Source of the DNA: Strobilurus pachycystidiatus
Lineage: Eukaryota; Basidiomycota; Agaricomycetes; Agaricales; Physalacriaceae
NCBI GenBank assembly: GCA_019915135.1
Contig: JAHLMK010000019.1
Coordinates: 124,001 to 188,000, forward strand
Direction: 5' to 3'
DNA length: 64,000 nucleotides
Shown here: positions 59,429 to 64,000 of the stretch, piece after piece
Layout: each line of letters starts with the position of its first letter
How positions within the stretch are numbered: position 1 is the stretch's first letter
The notes under the pieces: model-generated
Database searches by the model: none
Seen by the model: the letters and a program-made list of their open reading frames with translations, nothing else
Told to the model about the DNA's origin: nothing
Position numbers and translations under genes: made by a program

Positions 59429-62400
59429 ATGGACTACGACAACTACGACGCTGTCCTTCACTACGTCTGGGGAAAGGTCAGTCTGCCTCTGCCACACGGC
59501 GCAGCGCGCTCATGTTGCGGTAGACACAAGGTGATGCGTGGTTCAAGCCCTCCGAGGAAAATGTTGCCGCTGGTGTCTGCCTCCGGATAGCACCAGCCCA
59601 GTTCCGTGTTTTCCCCTACGAGAACCCGTATCTTGCACCCTTCGAGGCGGCTGTACGTGTACTCAACCCACTCGTCGCCGTCAAGATTCGCAGCGCAGCC
59701 GTGCATGCTGCTTTGGCCACAGTGTGAGCTTTTCCCCCCTCGCTTCTTCGATTCTTATCACTAATTCGCCCGTCAATCAGCACCGAAGATGCTACCGCCA
59801 TCTACATCGACAGCGACACGCGCATCCAAATCATCGACACCATCTCGCACCTCGTTCGGGCTGACAAGGAACAGTGCGGTGCCTTTCTGGTAGGCCAAGT
59901 TTCATCAACGTCGGCTGTTGACTGACCTGAGAACGTATCATTCTTCAACAGCGTGATGAACGTGTCCTAGTCGCCTGGTCGGACGACCTCGACACCATCA
60001 TACCGTTATGCGCGGAGTTCGAGGAGAAGCTGATGAAGCTCGTCTGGCGGGCCCGCCGCACCATCGGCTCTTCCATCGCCTCGACTCCTCATCACAGCGT
60101 CACACCGTCCACGACTGCATCCGATGTGAACCTCAACGCCAAAGAGAAGGAGGCCATCGCCGCTGCCGCCGCCGCCGAGACAACAGCGACGGCGGTGCTC
60201 GCAGAACGCGAGAAGAGCAAGCCGGAATCCTCTTCCTCGGGGTGGTTTGGCTGGAAACTTTCCGGGAAGAAGTCTGCCTCTAGCTCTGATCCGGAGAAGC
60301 AAGCCTCGGCATCACGTCCCATGCGCATGTTTGCTCCGGTCTATGGTGGATTGGGTGCGGCCCTGTCGCTGTGTGAGTTTGTTCGCTAGTCCGCTGTCCG
60401 TCTGACTGATTGAACGCCACTGCTAGTCTTCATATGCAGTGGTATCTCTACCCTCGTCTCAGAAGTCCGCCTCGATAGCGACTATACTCGATTGGCGCTC
60501 ATCGCCACCACGCCGTTCCTTGTTTGTGTATCCCTGGTACATTCTATTCGCCTATCTTGTGCTCCCCTTCTGATGGGAACCCCTCGTCAATCAAACAGTT
60601 CTTCGCACTTCAGATCATTACGAATGTCTCCTTCGTGTGAGTCTCTGCTCCTTGCTTCTATTGTGTTCCTGCTGTCATGGCCATCTTTTACCTTGACGTA
60701 CATCATTCTCATGTAGATCTTGATGCTGACTCTGCCCCCCTTGCTTCACAGCCTCGGCCCCGTCGCGCAATATCACGAGAACTCCAAGTACTACTCCGCT
60801 ATCCCGCCCGAAGCGAACCCAGCTTTGGACGCCCGGCTCCCGCATGTGACAGTAGAACTACCGGTCTACAAGGAGAGCCTGGAGGAGACAATGTACGCAT
60901 CAATCAATTACTTTCTGATACCTCAGCTCAGCCCGACTTTAGCGCCCCGTCCGTCATTTCGCTGAAGAAAGCTATGCAGACATACGCTCGCCAAGGTGGT
61001 ACATCTGCCATCTTCGTCCACGATGACGGTCTTCAACTCATCTCGGAGGAGGAGCGCGAGAAGCGCGTCGCGTTCTACGCCAACCACAACATCGGCTGGG
61101 TCGCCCGCCCACCGCACTCTTCCTCCCCCGACGGCTTCAAGCGTGCTGGCCGCTTCAAGAAGGCTAGTAACATGAACTACGGTCTCGCACTGAGCTTGCG
61201 CATGGAGAGGAAGCTTGCCGAACTCGAGATGGACGAGAAGACCGGAAAAGTCGAGGGCGACTTGGAGGATCGGGCATTGGAGATGGCGATTGAGGAGATA
61301 TACGAGGAGACAGGGAGTAGGTGGAAGCCATGGGCTGCGAACGGGAAGTCCATCCGAGTTGGGGATGTTATCCTCATCGTCGATTCGGACACTATCGTAC
61401 CAGAGGTATGCTTGGTCTCAAACCCACCTAACACTTAGTCTAATGTCGAGCTAGGACTGCTTCAGAGACGCTGCCCGTGAACTGGCCGAGTGCCCGGAGG
61501 TAGCCATCATCCAGCACGAGTCAGGTTAGTCCCCTTCTCGATCGAGAGTGTAGAGCGTGTTCTCACTGCCAGGCTAGACGTCATGCAAGTCGCACATCAC
61601 TACTTCGAGAACGGAATCACCCACTTCACTCGCCGCATTAACCGTTGCATTTCGATGGCCTGCGCTAATGGCGAAGTCGCTCCCTTCGTCGGCCACAATG
61701 CTTTCTTGCGCTGGTCCGCCATCCAGGATGCGGCCTTCATCGACGAGGCTGACGGCTTGAAGAAGATCTGGTCAGAGAGCAACGTATCTGAGGACTTTGA
61801 CATGGCGCTTCGTCTCCAACTGAAGGGCTACATTATCCGATGGGCGACCTATTCCGACAGTGGTTTCAAGGAGGGTGTCTCACTTACTGTCGATGACGAG
61901 TTGAATCGGTGGCAGAAATACTCATACGGTACGCTCTTCTGCTCGGTCGTCCTTTTCACACTAATGTCGGGTCCAGGCTGTAACGAGTTGATCTTCAACC
62001 CTCTCTTCTCCTGGTGGCGCCTCGGTCCTATTACCAAGCAGTTGCGCATCTTTATCTGGTCCGACGCTCCCGTGCACTACAAGATTTCGATGATGTCGTA
62101 CATGTTCTCGTACTACGGTATCGCAGCTGCAGCCTTCCTCTCCCTCCTCAACTACCTGCTTCTTGGTTGGGCCCTTGACGTCGACGGCTTTTACATGCAC
62201 TCCTTCGAAATCTGGCTAGCGTGTACCGTCGTCTTCCCTGGCGCCGGTAACTTTGGATACACGCTCCTCGAATATCGTCTTGGGAAGAGGAGCATTCTCA
62301 GCTCGCTGATCGAGAACGTCACCTGGATTCCGTTCTTGTACGTTTTCCTCGCCTTCTACGTGTAATCAGGCTAGGCGTCTAACGGTCTCCTTCATAGCTT

Positions 62401-62785
62401 CTTCTTCTTCGGTGGTCTGAGTCTCCACCTCACTGTCTCGATTCTTGCGCATATGTTCTCATACAACATCACGTGGGGCGCGACGGCAAAGGAGGTCGAG
62501 CGATCCAACTTCTTCCTCGAGGTACCGAAGATTTGGAAACGCTACTGGCCAGTCCTGATCGTCTGCTTCACCTTGATTGCGGGCATGATTGTCCTCTCAC
62601 TGCCCTTCGTCCCATCAGAATGGAGGATCCCTGGAACGTACTGGGGCGTTATTTTCCCGCTTGCGTACGTCTCCGCCTATCTTTCCATTTTTGTCCTTCT
62701 AACTTCAATTGTCAGTATCGTGACCGCCTCGCATATACTCTTCCCAATCGTGCTCAATCCCTGGCTCATGATTTTCAGCTATTAA
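59429..62785 (+). CDS. GT2 family glycosyltransferase B, polytopic membrane (910 aa)
   Basis: Twelve exons: 59429-59476, 59524-59723, 59781-59889, 59952-60372, 60427-60536, 60599-60634, 60717-60892, 60943-61405, 61455-61524, 61578-61928, 61977-62337, 62398-62785. They total 2,733 nt, an exact number of codons, with GT..AG introns of 47-82 bp. The N-terminal ~250 residues form a cytosolic region conserved in fungal relatives, with an Ala/Ser-rich linker. Membrane helices follow, then the GT-A catalytic domain: VELPVYKES (about 353), DxD as VDSD (about 512), SEDFDMALRLQ (about 617) and NRWQKY (about 654). Several C-terminal helices end in NPWLMIFSY. The layout matches processive-type GT2 enzymes such as Cps1-like proteins that extend and export a surface polysaccharide; the sugar is not deducible here. 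Confidence 0.88.
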
Positions 62786-63682
62786 CTTTCTCTACGGCTC
62801 GCACAACAGGAGCACGACTGTCTTTACATTCTAGTACATACATTTTATCTTGGGCTTTTGTCGGACTCGGACACCTCGCTGTCATCATCACTAGACTTTT
62901 GTTTACTCACCACTGTATATCCAGATACCTACTAGCGTCTTTTCTACTTACTATAAAACAAGGACTCTGAACTTGGTTCGGTCTTTCATAATTTATATAC
63001 GAACTTTAGACGATGCCATGCTCCTGTATATTGATTAAATATGATTTGACTTGCTACTTTCTTTCTCGCAAAGGCCGCCAACTGTCCTTTGCCAGGTCGG
63101 CCCGGCCGCCCGCTCATTTCCAAAATGCCACGCATACGCATCGTGTTTTCCTCCCACCATACTGGATGAATAAGTGACATTCGATTAAGCCCTTCACCTA
63201 TGTGTGCATGGCGAGCGCCGCGTTGGGGTACGTATGTATCTGAGTCCGGTGCGCAAACCTGCGCGCAAACAGGTAGGTGACGGCACAAGCGAGAGCACCG
63301 AGCCAATCGACGGGTTCGAGGTCCTTTTTCCAAAGGTTTCAAACCGTCCTGATCACTCCACGTAGAACATGGCGGTATCTTTCCAGGCGCTATAACTGTT
63401 TACGATCGTCAATTAGGTCCTTGCAGTTGGATGCAAGATCCCTGTCAAATGACTACCCACCTAACGAGTTGACGAAGTACTCACATACGCTCAACCCAGG
63501 CTCAATCGGAGTTTCAGCCCGACATGGGCGCCCGATGTGACCGTCTTACGGCCAAAGAAAGACGAATCACGATCAACGTTTCCAGTTCAAATCTCCACAG
63601 ACGCAGCACAGACCCTGCAGGATTGCCTTGCTCCGTATCTTATAATGGGCTCTATGCTTGCGCTTTCCCCCTCACACATGCG
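62786..63682. other. Intergenic
   Basis: 3' region of the GT2 gene and upstream region of the next gene; no protein-like ORF or RNA gene recognised. Confidence 0.5.
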
Positions 63683-64000
63683 ATGACTCAAGCAAAGCAC
63701 AGATTCCTCTCTTCGAAGGCGGACCGTTCGGACCAAGCCCCCGAGTATGTATCTCCTACATATCTGGTCTACCTCGGTAGGGCTCACATGCTATAGTGCT
63801 CCAGAGCAGAGTGCGCTCCTTCACGACTTTCGAGATCCCTCTTCACATTCTGGGCGACGATACTCGCGCCGCCTCATGACGATTCACATCATTCATGTGT
63901 GTCTAGTCGCCTTCGGCGTCATGTTGCTTCTTGTCTCCATAGGCCGCTGGGAGCATAGCATCCCCGTTGATGTTGGAAGGGTAGGTTACAACTTACATCG
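63683..64000 (+). CDS. 5' end of a membrane-anchored protein gene (runs off window)
   Basis: ATG at 63683 (MTQAKHRFLSSKADRSDQ). Intron 63745-63796 (GTATGT..CTATAG). The second exon continues APEQSALLHDFRDPSSHSGR and then a single membrane helix (IIHVCLVAFGVMLLLVSI) followed by GRWEHSIPVDVGR. A GTAGGT donor at 63981 ends the visible coding. A short basic cytosolic tail plus one helix is typical of type II Golgi or ER enzymes, but the catalytic part is beyond the window and the family is unknown. Confidence 0.55.

Overview
The window looks like genomic DNA of a filamentous basidiomycete, probably Agaricomycetes. Supporting signs are many ~45-65 bp introns with GT..AG ends and CTRAY-like branch sites, a chromodomain Ty3/gypsy element, a PIF/Harbinger element with a separate Myb-like gene, hAT-type MITEs with 8-bp target duplications, and fungal cell-wall genes (GT2 glycosyltransferases, a SKN1/KRE6-type GH16 protein, a MYND-finger protein). 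No species can be named from the sequence alone.

Left third (1-28.4 kb): transposon graveyard. A minus-strand Ty3/gypsy chromovirus fills 1-13.6 kb. Its gag-protease ORF (8423-12976) and pol-chromodomain ORF (321-4073) are both open, but a 4.36-kb segment with inverted-repeat ends and no recognisable gene separates them. A 16-bp motif (sense GGCTGCTGAAGGCGCC) recurs 14 times in the gypsy element, in leader, gag, pol and trailer, and is absent from the insertion. Then come a hAT MITE (16.4-16.9 kb), a 5'-truncated copia element with three in-frame stops and a 3' LTR (19.2-21.8 kb), and a complete but decayed PIF/Harbinger transposon (23.2-27.5 kb). The Harbinger Myb-like gene is itself split by a second hAT MITE.

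Middle (28.46-43.98 kb): a 15.5-kb head-to-tail array of a 1,007-bp unit, 15 units plus 420 bp. The only difference I could find among copies is one missing C.

Right third (44-64 kb): gene-bearing DNA. There is a probable unrecognised membrane-protein gene, a MYND-finger gene, and a three-gene cell-wall group: two paralogous GT2 glycosyltransferases pointing away from each other with a KRE6/SKN1-like GH16 gene between them. The plus-strand GT2 (59.4-62.8 kb) gives a clean 12-exon, 910-residue model. The minus-strand copy (49.8-52.6 kb) keeps the catalytic core and shared intron sites but has lost its C-terminal frame. A further membrane-anchored gene starts at 63.7 kb and runs off the window.

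The two GT2s plausibly make a wall or capsular polysaccharide at a membrane, while the GH16 protein belongs to a family needed for beta-1,6-glucan assembly. That functional link is inference from family membership and adjacency.
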